From assembly GCA_910586605.1 (NCBI GenBank), contig CAJUJR010000023.1, forward strand, positions 1-32,435: 32,435 nt of DNA, written 5' to 3'. The stretch's first letter is position 1, and each line of letters begins with the position of its first letter. Position numbers and translations under genes: made by a program. The notes below the pieces were generated by a model. It made no database searches, was not told the origin of the DNA, and saw only the letters and a list, made by a program, of their open reading frames with translations. Below, in pieces: positions 15,028 through 24,398 of this stretch. This DNA is from an uncultured Lachnospiraceae bacterium (GTDB lineage: Bacteria > Bacillota > Clostridia > Lachnospirales > Lachnospiraceae).

Positions 15028-15984
15028 TCACAACCGCAGTAATTTCTCCAACTGCTGTAAATTTTCTACCTCATTCACCCTGCGCCGTATGCTGGCAGAA
15101 TTTTTATACCCTGCAGTATACCATGCTACATGTTTCCTCATTTCCCGGATACCAAGGTATTCCCCCTTAAACGCAATCTGCATCTTGGCATGGCGCAGAA
15201 TCATCTGGATTACCTCTTTCAGTTCTGGTTTTTCTTCTAAAACCCCTGTTTCTTGATACGTCTTAATCTGATGGAACAGCCAAGGGTTTCCCCTCGCACC
15301 TCTTGCCAGCATCAGGCCGTCACAAGAGGTCTCTTTTTCACAGCGTATGGCATCTTCCGCCGAAAAAATATCGCCGCTTGCAAATACTGGTATGTTAACA
15401 GCCTCCTTTACCCTTGCAATAATATCCCAATCGGCCTTCCCACTGTAGTATTCTTCCCTGGTCCTTCCATGCACGGCAACTGCTAAAGCCCCATTTTCCT
15501 CCATGCATTTTGCAAACTCAACTGCATTTACCATGTTTCCGCAAAAGCCCTTCCGGAATTTAACCGTAACTGGCTTTTTTATCCGGCTAGAAACTGCCTT
15601 TACTATCTTGCCTGCAAGTTCTGGATTTTTCATTAGCGCCGAGCCTTCTCCATTATTTACGACTTTCGGGACAGGGCAGCCCATATTGATATCCAGTATA
15701 TCAAAATTCCTCCCTTCAATTTTTTCTGCCATCTCTGCCATCAGCTCTGGCTCAGAACCAAAGAGCTGAAGGGCAGCAGGCCGCTCCCGCTCTTCAATCT
15801 CCCAGAGTTTTTCTGTATTTTTATTATTATAATAGATACCCTTCGCACTAATCATCTCTGTGTAGACAAGGTCTGCCCCCTGCTCTTTGCACAACAAACG
15901 AAATGGCAGGTCGGTTACCCCTGCCATCGGTGCTAATATTAGATTTCCCTGCAATATTACGTTTCCTATTTTTATATTTTTCAT
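15028..15984 (-). CDS. dusB: tRNA-dihydrouridine synthase (DusB type)
   Basis: A 318-aa flavoenzyme that reduces uridine to dihydrouridine in tRNA, with an FMN-binding TIM barrel. It begins KIGNVILQGNLILAPMAGVT and carries the family signature DINMGCPVPKVVNNGEGSAL, with the catalytic Cys at residue 103. FASGDIFSAEDA and GLMLARGARGNPW are phosphate-binding segments. A GTG at 15996 is an alternative start; neither has an ideal ribosome site, and the ATG at 15984 best fits the family N-terminus. It is the last gene of the argF-birA-DUF6145-coaX operon, 16 bases after coaX. Confidence 0.93.
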   Translation of the reverse strand: MKNIKIGNVILQGNLILAPMAGVTDLPFRLLCKEQGADLVYTEMISAKGIYYNNKNTEKLWEIEERERPAALQLFGSEPELMAEMAEKIEGRNFDILDINMGCPVPKVVNNGEGSALMKNPELAGKIVKAVSSRIKKPVTVKFRKGFCGNMVNAVEFAKCMEENGALAVAVHGRTREEYYSGKADWDIIARVKEAVNIPVFASGDIFSAEDAIRCEKETSCDGLMLARGARGNPWLFHQIKTYQETGVLEEKPELKEVIQMILRHAKMQIAFKGEYLGIREMRKHVAWYTAGYKNSASIRRRVNEVENLQQLEKLLRL

Positions 15985-16000
15985 ACCTAGCAGCACATCC

Positions 16001-16771
16001 TTATTTCTTTTGTTTTTGGTAAATATATTGCAACCCTTTTAATGTTAAATCAGCATCGTAAACTTGGATTTCACTGGTGTGTTCTGACACGATTTTTCCA
16101 AGCCCCCCCGTTGCAATAACCTTTGCATCCGAAAGCTTCGCTTCTTTCTTCATTTCCCGGATAATATACTCAGTCTGCCCAAGCGTACCATAAAACAGCC
16201 CTGCCTGCATTGCTGAAATTGTATCGCGGGCAATTACATTCCCTGGGCACTTAATCTCAATTTCAGGAAGGTTTGCTGTATTATTCCAAAGTGCATTTGC
16301 AGAAATACGGATGCCTGGGCTGATTACGCCGCCGCGGAACGTCCCGTCTGCCGTTACCAAATCATATGTAGTTGCTGTCCCATAGTCTACTACAATAACT
16401 GGGCCTCCATATTGTTCATAGGCGCTGACTGCGTCCACGATACGGTCCGGGCCGATTTCTTTTGGATTAACCGTGTCAATGCGAATCCCTGTCTTTGTCC
16501 CTGCCCCTACTACAATCGGCTGGCAATCCAGATATTTGATAATCCCGCTTGTAAAGGAATACATCATTTTTGGCACAACGGAAGCAATAATTACCTCGCT
16601 TATCTGTTCTGGTGAAAAACCTTTCTGCTCCAATATATTGCAAAGCAGTTCACCATACTCATCCGAAGTCCTTGGTACCTGCACTGTAAAACGGAAACGG
16701 GTAATTAGCCTGCTCCCATCAAATACGCCAAATGTTATATCGGTATTTCCAACATCGACTGCCAATAACAT
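16001..16771 (-). CDS. coaX: Type III pantothenate kinase
   Basis: A 256-aa cytoplasmic kinase that phosphorylates pantothenate in the first step of coenzyme A synthesis. The ASKHA-fold phosphate loop DVGNTDITFGVFDG begins at residue 6, and DYGTATTYD and GGVISPGIRISANAL are the family motifs for the catalytic Asp and pantothenate site. Type III enzymes are not feedback-inhibited by CoA and require a monovalent cation (family knowledge). The ATG at 16771 follows GGGAGG. BirA next to CoaX is a common Firmicutes pairing. Confidence 0.96.
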   Translation of the reverse strand: MLLAVDVGNTDITFGVFDGSRLITRFRFTVQVPRTSDEYGELLCNILEQKGFSPEQISEVIIASVVPKMMYSFTSGIIKYLDCQPIVVGAGTKTGIRIDTVNPKEIGPDRIVDAVSAYEQYGGPVIVVDYGTATTYDLVTADGTFRGGVISPGIRISANALWNNTANLPEIEIKCPGNVIARDTISAMQAGLFYGTLGQTEYIIREMKKEAKLSDAKVIATGGLGKIVSEHTSEIQVYDADLTLKGLQYIYQKQKK

Positions 16772-16820
16772 AATATTATCCTCCCAATCTCAGAGCCTGC
16801 ATCTATTTTTCTTGCAGCCC

Positions 16821-17189
16821 TTATTGTTCTAAAAGCGCGCCGATATCTTCCTGCAAAAACTTTGCCTTAAAATATAACTCCAACGCTTCCAAAAATTCTC
16901 TTTTTTCTGATTGTATTTGCTTTATCTTTAAAACACTTCCAATTTCATCAAAAAGCAAATCGCCTTCCCTTGCTGTTACATGAATTAGCAGATTCCCAGA
17001 ATCATCAAAATGTAATGTAAGGATTCCTCCAATCTCTGCTGTATATAATACACACATAATCTGTAACTCTTCCTGAACCGAAACCGGAAGCCCCTCAAAA
17101 TCAGGGTTAAAGTAATACTTCTGCTCATATGCACTTGCCGCGCAGAGAATAACCCCTTCTATTTCAAATGTTTCATCAAACATAACCAT
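16821..17189 (-). CDS. Small conserved protein, DUF6145-like
   Basis: A 122-aa soluble acidic protein of unknown function. It begins MVMFDETFEIEGVILCAASA, carries a beta-strand-rich middle (AEIGGILTLHFDDSGNLLIH) and ends in a helical, Lys/Glu-rich region. I recall such proteins between birA and coaX in Lachnospiraceae under the name DUF6145, but this is from memory. The ATG at 17189 has AAGGGGG four bases upstream; it overlaps the birA end by 14 bp, so it is probably translationally coupled to birA. Confidence 0.75.
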   Translation of the reverse strand: MVMFDETFEIEGVILCAASAYEQKYYFNPDFEGLPVSVQEELQIMCVLYTAEIGGILTLHFDDSGNLLIHVTAREGDLLFDEIGSVLKIKQIQSEKREFLEALELYFKAKFLQEDIGALLEQ

Positions 17190-18177
17190 GTAACCCCCTT
17201 ACAGAAACTTCCCCTGATACAATTCTTTTCACTTGACCCCCTATTTCTACCAAAAGAGCGCCATCGCTGTCAATCCCTTTTGCAACGCCAACCTCTGTAC
17301 CTTCAAGAGACGTCTGCCTGTACATCCCATAATAAACCCGGACTTCCTTATCCCTATTTGCCAATACCTGGTTATACTCATCTATCACAAAAGATAAATC
17401 CTGTATTTTAAGAAACTCTTCATAATAATTGCAAAACTTTTCTACCCATGCTGCTGTCAGCGCGGCGCGGTCTGTTTTCCTTCCAGTTTGCAGATAAAGG
17501 GATGTTGCAGTTTCTTCTACTTCCTTGGAAAAGGAAGTTGTATTTGCATTGATTCCAATTCCCACTACAACATAGTGCACATAATTCTCTTCCGAACTCA
17601 TCTCAGTCAGTATACCGCAAATTTTCTTTTTTGCAACGATTACATCATTTGGCCATTTAATTTCTGCATCAATCCTGCACACTTCTTTTACCGCCCTGAC
17701 AAGGGCAAGGGCTGCTAAAAGCGTAAGGCCGGACACCTTTACCGGCAAAAGCGTAGGGCGCAGCAAAAGCGTCATCCAGATTCCAACTCCTGGTTCTGAT
17801 TCCCAGTTCCGTCCACGGCGCCCTTTCCCTGCTGTCTGCTCTTCTGCCGTTACAAGAGTCCCTTCTGCCTCCCCAAACTCTGCAAGCTGTTTTGCTTTTG
17901 TATTGGTCGAATCAATTGTCTGGAAGCACTCTGCCTTCCGGCAGATGCAATTTTGGGGCAGACGGCTTAAAATATCAGGTGCATATAGCTTATCAGGCAC
18001 AGCAGACAGCCGGTATCCTTTTTTTGTCACCGACTCAATTTCAAAACCATTTTCCTTTAAAGAAACAATATTTTTCCAAACTGCCTGCCTTGATACGCCA
18101 AACTGCTCACATAGCCAGGCTCCAGATACATATCTGTCCCCTGCACTGTGCAGCGCCCTTAATATTTTTTCTTTCAT
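17176..18177 (-). CDS. birA: Biotin operon repressor / biotin-protein ligase BirA
   Basis: A 333-aa two-function protein. Residues 1-60 are a winged helix (VSGAWLCEQFGVSRQAVWKN) that would bind biotin operators; residues about 85-265 are the ligase, with GKGRRGRNW at 117-125 (biotinyl-AMP loop) and KWPNDV at 174-179; a C-terminal SH3-like domain follows. It attaches biotin to carboxylase carrier proteins. No biotin genes or biotinylated proteins are adjacent. It begins 2 bp after argF. Confidence 0.95.
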   Translation of the reverse strand: MKEKILRALHSAGDRYVSGAWLCEQFGVSRQAVWKNIVSLKENGFEIESVTKKGYRLSAVPDKLYAPDILSRLPQNCICRKAECFQTIDSTNTKAKQLAEFGEAEGTLVTAEEQTAGKGRRGRNWESEPGVGIWMTLLLRPTLLPVKVSGLTLLAALALVRAVKEVCRIDAEIKWPNDVIVAKKKICGILTEMSSEENYVHYVVVGIGINANTTSFSKEVEETATSLYLQTGRKTDRAALTAAWVEKFCNYYEEFLKIQDLSFVIDEYNQVLANRDKEVRVYYGMYRQTSLEGTEVGVAKGIDSDGALLVEIGGQVKRIVSGEVSVRGLHGYV

Positions 18178-18179
18178 AC

Positions 18180-19175
18180 TTACTTTGCTTCCCCTAATGT
18201 AGCTGCCATAACCGCCTTAATCGTATGCATCCTGTTTTCTGCTTCATCAAAAACTACAGACTGTGCTGATTCAAAGACTTCATCTGTCACTTCTAGCTCT
18301 TTTATCCCAAATTTTTCATAGACTTCCTGCCCAATTGTTGTCTTTAAGTCATGGAAAGCTGGAAGGCAATGCGTGAAAATTGCCGTTTCCTTCGCATTTT
18401 CCATTACTTTTTTATTGACCTGGTAAGGGGATAGAATCTTTATCCGCTCCGCCCATACTTCATCTGGCTCGCCCATAGATACCCAAACATCTGTATAAAC
18501 CACATCTGCATCCTTTGTCCCTGTCAGTACATCCTCTGTCAGCGTAACGGAACCGCCGGAAGCCTTTGCATATTCTTCACACTGCTGGACCAAGGATTCT
18601 TCTGGAAAATATTCTTTAGCAGTACATGCCACAAAATCCATTCCCATTTTAGAACAGGCAACCATCAGTGAATTTCCCATATTATAACGGGCGTCTCCCA
18701 TATAAACAAGCTTTACCCCGGCAATTTTCCCAAGATGCTCCCGGATAGTAAGGAGCGTAGCAAGCATCTGGGTTGGGTGGTATTCATTCGTCAATCCATT
18801 CCAGACCGGGATACCTGCATATTTTGCAAGCTCTTCCACAATTTCCTGCCCAAAGCCACGGTATTCTATCCCATCAAACATACGCCCAAGTACACGTGCT
18901 GTATCGGCAATGCTTTCTTTTTTCCCAATCTGTGAACCAGACGGCTCTAAATAAGTAGTTCCCATTCCCATATCATGAGCGGCAATTTCAAACGAGCAGC
19001 GTGTCCTAGTGCTTGTCTTTTCAAAAATCAATGCCACATTTTTCCCAATATAGTCATTATGCAGTACCCCATTTTTCTTTTTCTGTTTTAAATCTGCCGC
19101 TAAATCTATCAGATATGTAATCTCTTCCGGCGTAAAATCCTTTAATGTCAAAAAATTGCGTCCTTTCAAATCCAT
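18180..19175 (-). CDS. argF: Ornithine carbamoyltransferase
   Basis: A 331-aa enzyme making citrulline from ornithine and carbamoyl phosphate in arginine synthesis or, in reverse, in the arginine deiminase pathway. STRTR (55-59) and HPTQ (133-136) bind carbamoyl phosphate; SMGEP (233-237) and HCLP (269-272) bind ornithine and carry the catalytic Cys. The ATG at 19175 follows GGAGG. It is first in a five-gene operon and not next to other arg genes, so anabolic versus catabolic use cannot be decided from position. Confidence 0.96.
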   Translation of the reverse strand: MDLKGRNFLTLKDFTPEEITYLIDLAADLKQKKKNGVLHNDYIGKNVALIFEKTSTRTRCSFEIAAHDMGMGTTYLEPSGSQIGKKESIADTARVLGRMFDGIEYRGFGQEIVEELAKYAGIPVWNGLTNEYHPTQMLATLLTIREHLGKIAGVKLVYMGDARYNMGNSLMVACSKMGMDFVACTAKEYFPEESLVQQCEEYAKASGGSVTLTEDVLTGTKDADVVYTDVWVSMGEPDEVWAERIKILSPYQVNKKVMENAKETAIFTHCLPAFHDLKTTIGQEVYEKFGIKELEVTDEVFESAQSVVFDEAENRMHTIKAVMAATLGEAK

Positions 19176-19224
19176 AGTTATCCTCCAAATTTTAAAATAT
19201 AGTAACGGTTTATAAAGTAAAGAA

Positions 19225-19252
19225 CCCCGAATATCTTTTCAGACATCCGGGG
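19225..19252 (-). terminator. Terminator between the SPFH/NfeD pair and argF
   Basis: CCCCGGATGTC pairs with GATATTCGGGG (minus strand) around a 6-nt loop and is followed by TTCTTTACTTT. It separates the SPFH gene from argF. Confidence 0.8.
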
Positions 19253-19317
19253 ACTAATCATTTTTAAACACCTGTTATCCCATAGCATATTTGATTTAAA
19301 TACAATCTTAAACATGC

Positions 19318-20238
19318 TTACTCATTTTTAGCAACTTCTTTCACAGAAGTAACCAAACCTGCCAATGACTGAATTTCCGATGGAATAATAATTTTTGTAG
19401 CCCTTCCGTCAGATGCCCTTTCAAAAGCTTCCAGGCTCTTTAACTGAATTACCTGCTTTGTCGCCCCAGCTTCATTCAGCATACGGATACCATCCGCTTT
19501 TGCCTTCTGCACCGCCATAATGGCCTGTGCCTGGCCTTCTGCCTCCCGGATTGTCGCTTCCTTTGTAGCCTCTGCCTTTAAAATAGCAGCCGCCTTGTCT
19601 GCTTCTGCATCCAGGATTGCCGCTTCTTTCTTACCCTGTGCTACTAAAATTGCTGATTCCTTCTCACCTTGGGAACGGAGAATCGATTCTCTTTTCTCAC
19701 GCTCTGCCTTCATCTGCTTTTCCATCGCATCCTGGATTGCTGCCGGCGGGATAATATTTTTTAACTCCACGCGGTTTACCTTTATGCCCCACGGGTCGGT
19801 TGCCGAATCCAGGGAAGCGCGCATCTTTGTATTTATTGTCTCACGGGATGTCAGCGTTTCGTCAAGTTCCAGTTCACCAATAATATTACGGAGCGTCGTT
19901 GCTGTCAGGTTCTCAATCGCCACAATTGGGTTCTCCACCCCATAGGCATAAAGCTTTGGGTCTGTTATCTGGAAAAAGATAACCGTATCAATCCGCATTG
20001 TAACATTATCCTTTGTAATCACAGGCTGCGGCGCAAAATCAACAACTTGTTCCTTTAAAATCACCCGCTTGGCCACACGGTCAATCAATGGCATCTTAAA
20101 ATGGATTCCAACGCCCCATGTTGTCTGATATCCCCCAAGACGTTCCACGACATAGGCTTTTGCCTGCGGCACGACATTGATACAGGATAATACCACAATC
20201 GCAACAATCACTAAAATTACTATAAATATTATTTGCAT
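19318..20238 (-). CDS. SPFH/stomatin-like membrane protease-associated protein
   Basis: A 306-aa protein with one N-terminal membrane helix (about 3-22), an SPFH domain (AYVVERLGGYQTTWGVGIHF onward) and a long Ala/Glu-rich coiled coil (EKESAILVAQGKKEAAILDA) typical of stomatin/QmcA-like proteins. These form membrane-associated oligomers and scaffold or regulate proteases such as FtsH; the coupled NfeD protein supports that class. It starts 14 bp after the NfeD gene. It is unrelated in detail to the SPFH protein at 835-1809 and belongs to another subfamily. Confidence 0.93.
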   Translation of the reverse strand: MQIIFIVILVIVAIVVLSCINVVPQAKAYVVERLGGYQTTWGVGIHFKMPLIDRVAKRVILKEQVVDFAPQPVITKDNVTMRIDTVIFFQITDPKLYAYGVENPIVAIENLTATTLRNIIGELELDETLTSRETINTKMRASLDSATDPWGIKVNRVELKNIIPPAAIQDAMEKQMKAEREKRESILRSQGEKESAILVAQGKKEAAILDAEADKAAAILKAEATKEATIREAEGQAQAIMAVQKAKADGIRMLNEAGATKQVIQLKSLEAFERASDGRATKIIIPSEIQSLAGLVTSVKEVAKNE

Positions 20239-20252
20239 AATCTTCCCTCCAT

Positions 20253-20687
20253 CTACTTATCACAAGGCACAACAACTACATGCGCGCCTTTCACCTCTTT
20301 TACTTCTACTTTTGTTTCCGGCATAATCTTTAAATCCGCATCTGCGCTTCTTGCCATCCATTCCATGCCGTCCAGCATTATTTTGCCGGTTTGGTTAAAA
20401 TTGTCAATCACTTCTATTACCTTGCCATGCTTTCCTGCCAGGCTGTCTACATTTGTCTTTGTCCTGTTCGCATTCAGATGCTTTTCTACAACCGGCCTTG
20501 TAAAAATCAAAAGAATAATTGAAACAACCAGGAACAATACAAACTGCAGCCATAATGGCGCCTGGCACTGCCCTGCAATAAATGCTACAAAGGCGCCGCC
20601 CGCAAACCAAATCGTCGTAAGCCCTAACGTCAGGATTTCAAGCACTAACAAAACGGCAACAGCAATCAACCAATAAATTGGTTCCAT
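20253..20687 (-). CDS. NfeD-like membrane protein
   Basis: A 144-aa protein. It has two to three hydrophobic segments (IYWLIAVAVLLVLEILTLGL, then ..FAGGAFVAFIAG and LQFVLFLVVSIILLIF), then a C-terminal OB-fold-like domain with GKHGKVIEVIDN and GMEWMARS. This is the short form of NfeD that usually pairs with an SPFH protein, as here. The ATG at 20687 has GAGGAGG upstream; an apparent longer start at 20747 is not supported. Confidence 0.9.
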   Translation of the reverse strand: MEPIYWLIAVAVLLVLEILTLGLTTIWFAGGAFVAFIAGQCQAPLWLQFVLFLVVSIILLIFTRPVVEKHLNANRTKTNVDSLAGKHGKVIEVIDNFNQTGKIMLDGMEWMARSADADLKIMPETKVEVKEVKGAHVVVVPCDK

Positions 20688-20804
20688 ACTATGTTCCTCC
20701 TCAAAACAATTTATAAAGATTATATACGATTTTCTGCGAAAACACAATCATTTTCTTTCAGGCATGTTACAATACATCATCTTTTACATCTAATCATGCC
20801 ACCT

Positions 20805-21587
20805 TTAATCCATCCTTTTCTGACGCGCAATTTCATACATTAAAATAGCGGCAGATATAGCGGCATTCAGCGATTCTAAGTTTCCCTCCATTGGAATGTA
20901 GATTGTCTGCGTCAGATGGGCAGCTACCGTTTCAGAGATACCGCTTGCTTCATTGCCGATTACAATGCCGGCGCCTTTCTTGTAATCTGGCACATCATAT
21001 ACTATGCTTCCCTGCATCATCGTCCCATATACAGGAATCCGGTTCTGTTTCAGGGTTTCTATGGTTTCTGCCAAATCTTCTGCATAATAAAAGGGCATCC
21101 TGAAAATTGCCCCCATTGTAGAACGAACCACTTTAGGGTTAAAAAGATCCACACTTTCCCGGCTTAAAATAATCCCTGACATGCCGGCTCCTTCTGCCGT
21201 CCGCATAATAGTGCCTAGGTTTCCCGGGTCGCGCAGGTTATCCAGAAGCAGGATGCTTTTTTTCGGGTTCCCGAGTATTGTCCCCAACCCATAAGAAGGC
21301 ATCTGCACCAGCCCAAGCACCCCCTGTGGCGTCACTGTCCCAGACATAGAGGCAAACACCCTGTCTGCTATTACTTCATATCCGCATTCTAAAAGGGACG
21401 GCTCTTCTATCCCTTTCTTCCATGCTGATTCAGCTATATATACTTTTTGCAGCTTACCATAAAGTGCCGCTTCTTTTACAAGTTTCTGCCCTTCTGCCAC
21501 AAATAATTTCTGTTTCTTGCGTTCTTTTGCACTTTTCTGTAGCTTAACTGCTTCTTTTACCTGGGTATTTGATTCACTTGTTATCAT
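20805..21587 (-). CDS. SpoU/TrmH-family RNA 2'-O-methyltransferase
   Basis: A 260-aa methyltransferase. The N-terminal part (about 1-95; FVAEGQKLVKEA) is an RNA-binding L30-like domain. The SPOUT knot at about 105-255 carries NLRDPGNLGTIMRTAEGAG, VIGNEASGIS and IPMEGNLESLNAAISAAI, the three conserved motifs. It 2'-O-methylates a ribose in rRNA or tRNA; the target nucleotide cannot be read from sequence. The start at 21587 follows GAGGAA. It lies 61 bp after a hypothetical membrane protein gene. Confidence 0.93.
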   Translation of the reverse strand: MITSESNTQVKEAVKLQKSAKERKKQKLFVAEGQKLVKEAALYGKLQKVYIAESAWKKGIEEPSLLECGYEVIADRVFASMSGTVTPQGVLGLVQMPSYGLGTILGNPKKSILLLDNLRDPGNLGTIMRTAEGAGMSGIILSRESVDLFNPKVVRSTMGAIFRMPFYYAEDLAETIETLKQNRIPVYGTMMQGSIVYDVPDYKKGAGIVIGNEASGISETVAAHLTQTIYIPMEGNLESLNAAISAAILMYEIARQKRMD

Positions 21588-21648
21588 TTCATTCCTCGTC
21601 CTTTAATTTTCCGTCGTTATATTTTATAGCGCCCCATCGTTATAGCAG

Positions 21649-22356
21649 CTATTTTCCAAAAAGCTTATCAAGCAGCAGCAAAAGAATCACTGCCCCTGCA
21701 AAAAAAACAACTGCCCCTGCCCCTAACCGAAGCAGCAGGATTATGAATCTATGTTCCTGGTACCACTCATTATCAAGCGTGTATAAAACACCATCCATAG
21801 AGGCATCATATTCTTTACAGATATCTGCCAGATAAGACTTCGCCTGCTGTGGCATAGACGCTTTGCGGCCAATTGGAAGCGCAACCTTTTCTCCTTTTTT
21901 CAATGCTTTTACATATTTATCTGGCATTTGGGCCAATATGTATGTTTTATCAGGGCATTGTATTAGATAATATTCATTATAATCCCCAAATATATCAAGA
22001 TATTTCTGCTGTACTTCCCGTTTCCTTTTATGCTTTCTTGTGCCAGCCCGCCCCATATAAGGCTCCGCCCATTCACTCAGCCTGCCAATGCCTGTCGGCA
22101 CGATATCTGTCGGCTCAACTGTAACTTCATCCACCTGGTACAATTCCTCAAATTCGTCTTTTCCAGATAAACGTGGAACATCCTCTGCAGGCATACGCCC
22201 AGTATAAATCTTCCCATCTGCTTTCTCTATCTGGTTTAACGTAACCTCTTCTCCCTCTTTTTTCATCCAATTTTCAGGGTGGAAATTCATACAGACAAAA
22301 AAACCTGCCACCAGGCTAATAATTACCACAATAAATGTTTTTATATTTGACTTCAT
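21649..22356 (-). CDS. Hypothetical membrane protein with two terminal helices
   Basis: I do not recognise this 235-aa protein. It has an N-terminal membrane helix (TFIVVIISLVAGFFVCMNF), an extracellular-type soluble region of about 165 residues, a second helix near the C-terminus (RLGAGAVVFFAGAVILLLLL) and a short cytoplasmic tail. There is a basic patch, RKHKRKRE, in the middle. Both termini would face the cytoplasm with the middle outside. The ATG at 22356 has GGAGG upstream; an ATG at 22392 is not supported. It is downstream of prfA after a hairpin. Confidence 0.75.
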   Translation of the reverse strand: MKSNIKTFIVVIISLVAGFFVCMNFHPENWMKKEGEEVTLNQIEKADGKIYTGRMPAEDVPRLSGKDEFEELYQVDEVTVEPTDIVPTGIGRLSEWAEPYMGRAGTRKHKRKREVQQKYLDIFGDYNEYYLIQCPDKTYILAQMPDKYVKALKKGEKVALPIGRKASMPQQAKSYLADICKEYDASMDGVLYTLDNEWYQEHRFIILLLRLGAGAVVFFAGAVILLLLLDKLFGK

Positions 22357-22382
22357 TTTCTCCTCCTTCGGCGTATTTGAGA

Positions 22383-22409
22383 AAACGCCCACTAAAAAAG
22401 TGAGCGTTT
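22383..22409 (-). terminator. Hairpin after prfA
   Basis: AAACGCTCACT pairs with AGTGGGCGTTT (minus strand) around TTTTT and is followed by TCTC. It is a weak terminator between prfA and the hypothetical gene, so read-through is likely. Confidence 0.6.
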
Positions 22410-22423
22410 ATACAATCCACAAG

Positions 22424-23500
22424 CTATGCGCTTTCGTTTAGCTTTGCAAGTTTTGCCGCCTGGTCAGCCGCAATAATATTTTGAATTACTTCTGTTAAAT
22501 CGCCTTCTAATATCTCCCCAAGGCGGTGGCTGGTAAATTTAATGCGGTGGTCTGTAACACGTCCCTGTGGAAAATTATAGGTGCGGATTTTTTCTGAACG
22601 GTCTCCGGTTCCCACCTGGCTTTTACGCTCTGCCGCCTGTTCACTATTTGCCTTTTCCTGTTCCATATCATAAATCCGGGAACGGAGCACCTTCATTGCT
22701 TTATCTTTATTTTTTAACTGCGATTTTTCATCCTGGCAGGTAACGACAATCCCCGTTGGGATATGCGTAATACGGACAGCAGAATCCGTTGTATTGACAC
22801 ACTGCCCACCATTGCCAGAAGCGCGGTATACATCAATTTTGCAGTCATTTGGGTCGACAAACACTTCCACTTCTTCCACTTCCGGCATAATAGCAACTGT
22901 TGCTGTAGAGGTATGGATTCTTCCGCCTGATTCTGTAGATGGAATCCTCTGTACACGGTGCACGCCGCTTTCATACTTTAACTTGGAGTAAGCGCCGGAG
23001 CCAATTACCATAAATACAATTTCTTTAAAACCGCCAATCCCATTTTCATTGACGCTCATCACTTCAACCTTCCAGCGGTTGGCCTCGGCATATTTTGAAT
23101 ACATGCGGAACAAATCTGCTGCAAAAAGGGCGGCTTCATCCCCTCCGGCGCCGCCGCGGATTTCCACAATTACATTTTTATCATCATTTACATCCTTTGG
23201 AAGCATTAAAATCTTTAACTCCTGCTCACAATCTTCCACAGCCTGCTTACAGTCATTTAATTCTTCCTTGGCAAGTTCACGCATCTCTTCGTCATTTTCA
23301 CTCTCCAGAAGCGCCAGGCTGTCTTCCACCCCATCCTTTGCTTTTTTATACTCCTTATATTTTTCCACAATTGGGGTTAGTTCATTCTGCTCTTTCATCA
23401 GTTGCCGGTATTTTTCCTGATTATTAATTGTATCCGGCTCTGTCAGTTCAATATTTAATTCCTCTAACCGCCTCAGTAAATCTTCCAATCTGTCAAACAT
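22424..23500 (-). CDS. prfA: Peptide chain release factor 1
   Basis: A 358-aa RF1. The GGQ catalytic motif is at 231-233, and the stop-codon recognition tripeptide position holds PST (187-189), the PxT form of RF1 rather than the SPF of RF2. Residues 1-100 form the N-terminal helical domain. It reads UAA and UAG. The start at 23500 lies inside the prmC end (8-bp overlap), with GGGAAAGG upstream. An apparent long extension to 23734 is antisense-free readthrough of prmC sequence and is rejected. Confidence 0.97.
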   Translation of the reverse strand: MFDRLEDLLRRLEELNIELTEPDTINNQEKYRQLMKEQNELTPIVEKYKEYKKAKDGVEDSLALLESENDEEMRELAKEELNDCKQAVEDCEQELKILMLPKDVNDDKNVIVEIRGGAGGDEAALFAADLFRMYSKYAEANRWKVEVMSVNENGIGGFKEIVFMVIGSGAYSKLKYESGVHRVQRIPSTESGGRIHTSTATVAIMPEVEEVEVFVDPNDCKIDVYRASGNGGQCVNTTDSAVRITHIPTGIVVTCQDEKSQLKNKDKAMKVLRSRIYDMEQEKANSEQAAERKSQVGTGDRSEKIRTYNFPQGRVTDHRIKFTSHRLGEILEGDLTEVIQNIIAADQAAKLAKLNESA

Positions 23501-24347
23501 TTTCCTTTCCCTTCTTTCCATATACAACCCTGTCATTGCCGGTATAGTCTTTTTTACATAATATATCATAAAAGCCTTCTGCTTCCATAATTTCACCGAC
23601 AGCTTTTGCCTGCTCGCAGCCAATCTCAAAAAACAGCATGCCACCTTCTGCCAGATGCGCTTTACTTTCCGCTGCAATCCTCCGGTAAAAGATAAGCCCA
23701 TCCATACCGCCATCCAAGGCCATATGCGGCTCATGCCCCTTGACCTCTTCCGAAAGCCCTTCTATCACATCACCAGGGATATATGGAGGGTTTGACAGGA
23801 TTACATCATATACTTCTGTCACTTTTTCAAATAAATCACTTTCTAGGAAAGTAATTTCAGCATTGTTCCGCTCCGCATTTTTTCTGGCCATCTCCAAGGC
23901 TTTCCCAGATAAATCTGCGGCATGGCATTCCCTTACCTGCCCCAAAACCACTAAGGAAACCGCAATACAGCCAGAACCCGTGCATAAGTCAAGCACTTTT
24001 TTACCTTTGACATATTCTAACGCTGTTTCCACAAGGCATTCTGTATCCTGCCTTGGGACGAGCACATCCTGGTTTACCCAAAAAGGAAGCCCCATAAATT
24101 CCTGTACCCCTGTCAAATACTGCAATGGGATATGCCCAGCCCTCTGGCTGACTAACTTCCGGTAAACAGTCATCTCTTCTTCATCCGCCGTCTCCCCGCT
24201 TTTCAGGAAATAACAGCTCCGGTCCATCCCTGTCACATATTCCAAAAGAAGCCAGCTGTCAATTTCTGCCTCCTGTACCGCAGCCGTTTCTAAAAGGGCT
24301 TTCCCCTCTTGCAAAAGCTCACTGTACGTTATACGTTCCATTTCCAT
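23493..24347 (-). CDS. prmC: Release factor glutamine methyltransferase PrmC
   Basis: A 284-aa methyltransferase that N5-methylates the GGQ glutamine of release factors, including the RF1 encoded next. The helical N-terminus is followed by the SAM-binding motif VLDLCTGSGCIAV (118-130) and the catalytic NPPY (186-189). The ATG at 24347 follows GAGGG. The 8-bp overlap with prfA couples enzyme and substrate, a usual arrangement in Clostridia. Confidence 0.97.
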   Translation of the reverse strand: MEMERITYSELLQEGKALLETAAVQEAEIDSWLLLEYVTGMDRSCYFLKSGETADEEEMTVYRKLVSQRAGHIPLQYLTGVQEFMGLPFWVNQDVLVPRQDTECLVETALEYVKGKKVLDLCTGSGCIAVSLVVLGQVRECHAADLSGKALEMARKNAERNNAEITFLESDLFEKVTEVYDVILSNPPYIPGDVIEGLSEEVKGHEPHMALDGGMDGLIFYRRIAAESKAHLAEGGMLFFEIGCEQAKAVGEIMEAEGFYDILCKKDYTGNDRVVYGKKGKENV

Positions 24348-24398
24348 CTGTTTTTCCCTCTATCACTAAACTGGCATGACATGTTACTTTTAACAACA

